Part shown: piece after piece, positions 13,581-13,645 of the stretch | Layout of the letters: each line of letters begins with the position of its first letter | Numbering within the stretch: the first letter of the stretch is position 1 | Source of the DNA: DASRBA01 sp036559665 | GTDB taxonomy: Bacteria; Myxococcota; Myxococcia; Myxococcales; Myxococcaceae | Assembly: GCA_036559665.1 (NCBI GenBank) | Contig: DATBSS010000543.1 | Coordinates: forward strand, 1-13,645 | DNA: 13,645 nt | Reading direction: 5' to 3' | Position numbers and translations under genes: made by a program | The notes under the pieces: model-generated | Seen by the model: the letters and a program-made list of their open reading frames with translations, nothing else | The model's database searches: none | What the model was told of the DNA's origin: nothing

Positions 13581-13645
13581 CGGCAACGGTGGTGCCAGAC
13601 TTTCCTACGGTGAACGAGGCCCTGCGGTCGGCCGCCGGCAGCTCA
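13577..13645 (+). CDS. Start of the next gene, possibly an acyl-AMP ligase (cut by the window end)
   Basis: Only 23 codons are present, starting with GTG in a GTGA overlap with the ACP stop and with GGAGGA (13565-13570) 6 nt upstream, so a real gene begins here. The residues MTATVVPDFPTVNEALRSAA resemble the opening of fatty acyl-AMP ligases and AMP-forming synthetases, where a helix such as 'TLVDALRRAA' leads the protein. The neighbouring ACP makes an acyl-ACP ligase the natural guess, but no catalytic motif is visible in the part given. Confidence 0.4.
   Translation, partial: MTATVVPDFPTVNEALRSAAGSS

Overview
This is a visibly very GC-rich window in which every supportable gene lies on the + strand and is packed tightly. 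The set of families points to a myxobacterium (Myxococcota, probably the Cystobacterineae). It holds a divergent sigma-70 protein of the kind annotated as a Myxococcales family, a long outer-membrane protein resembling the delta-proteobacterial TIGR04551 group, a CsgG/FlgO-like secreted protein, and a lipoprotein with 'DVWAVG' propeller repeats. I cannot name the genus from the sequence alone.

Layout. (1) Positions 134-1003 encode an alternative sigma factor, preceded by a perfect 7-bp inverted repeat. (2) Positions 1055-1885 encode an Fpg/MutM-type DNA glycosylase. (3) Positions 1964-9619 look like one long operon: an outer-membrane beta-barrel protein, a cryptic 53-residue LptM/YifL-like lipoprotein with an apparent CTG start, lysA, dapA, dapB, a fumarylacetoacetate-hydrolase-family enzyme, folK, and a secreted TPR protein. 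Most junctions are 4-nt stop/start overlaps. lysA, dapA and dapB supply the first two DAP-pathway reactions and the final decarboxylation to lysine. The DAP made on the way also feeds peptidoglycan, so the operon has a cell-envelope flavour. (4) Positions 9662-11589 hold two secreted proteins, a CsgG/FlgO-like protein and a propeller lipoprotein, preceded by a promoter that would give an almost leaderless mRNA. (5) Positions 11662-13645 form a compact lipid-type polyketide operon: type III PKS, membrane methyltransferase of the isoprenylcysteine carboxyl methyltransferase (ICMT) family, acyl carrier protein, and the first 23 codons of what is probably an acyl-activating (AMP-ligase) enzyme.

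The most interesting system is region 5. Type III PKSs usually take CoA-bound starters and work without a carrier protein. Here the PKS sits with its own ACP and perhaps an acyl-ACP ligase, which suggests that a fatty acid is activated, carried on the ACP, extended to an alkylpyrone or alkylresorcinol, and methylated. The second notable point is the hidden lptM-like gene between the outer-membrane protein gene and lysA. No gap between genes exceeds about 135 bases. I saw no tRNA, rRNA, CRISPR array, insertion sequence or phage gene.
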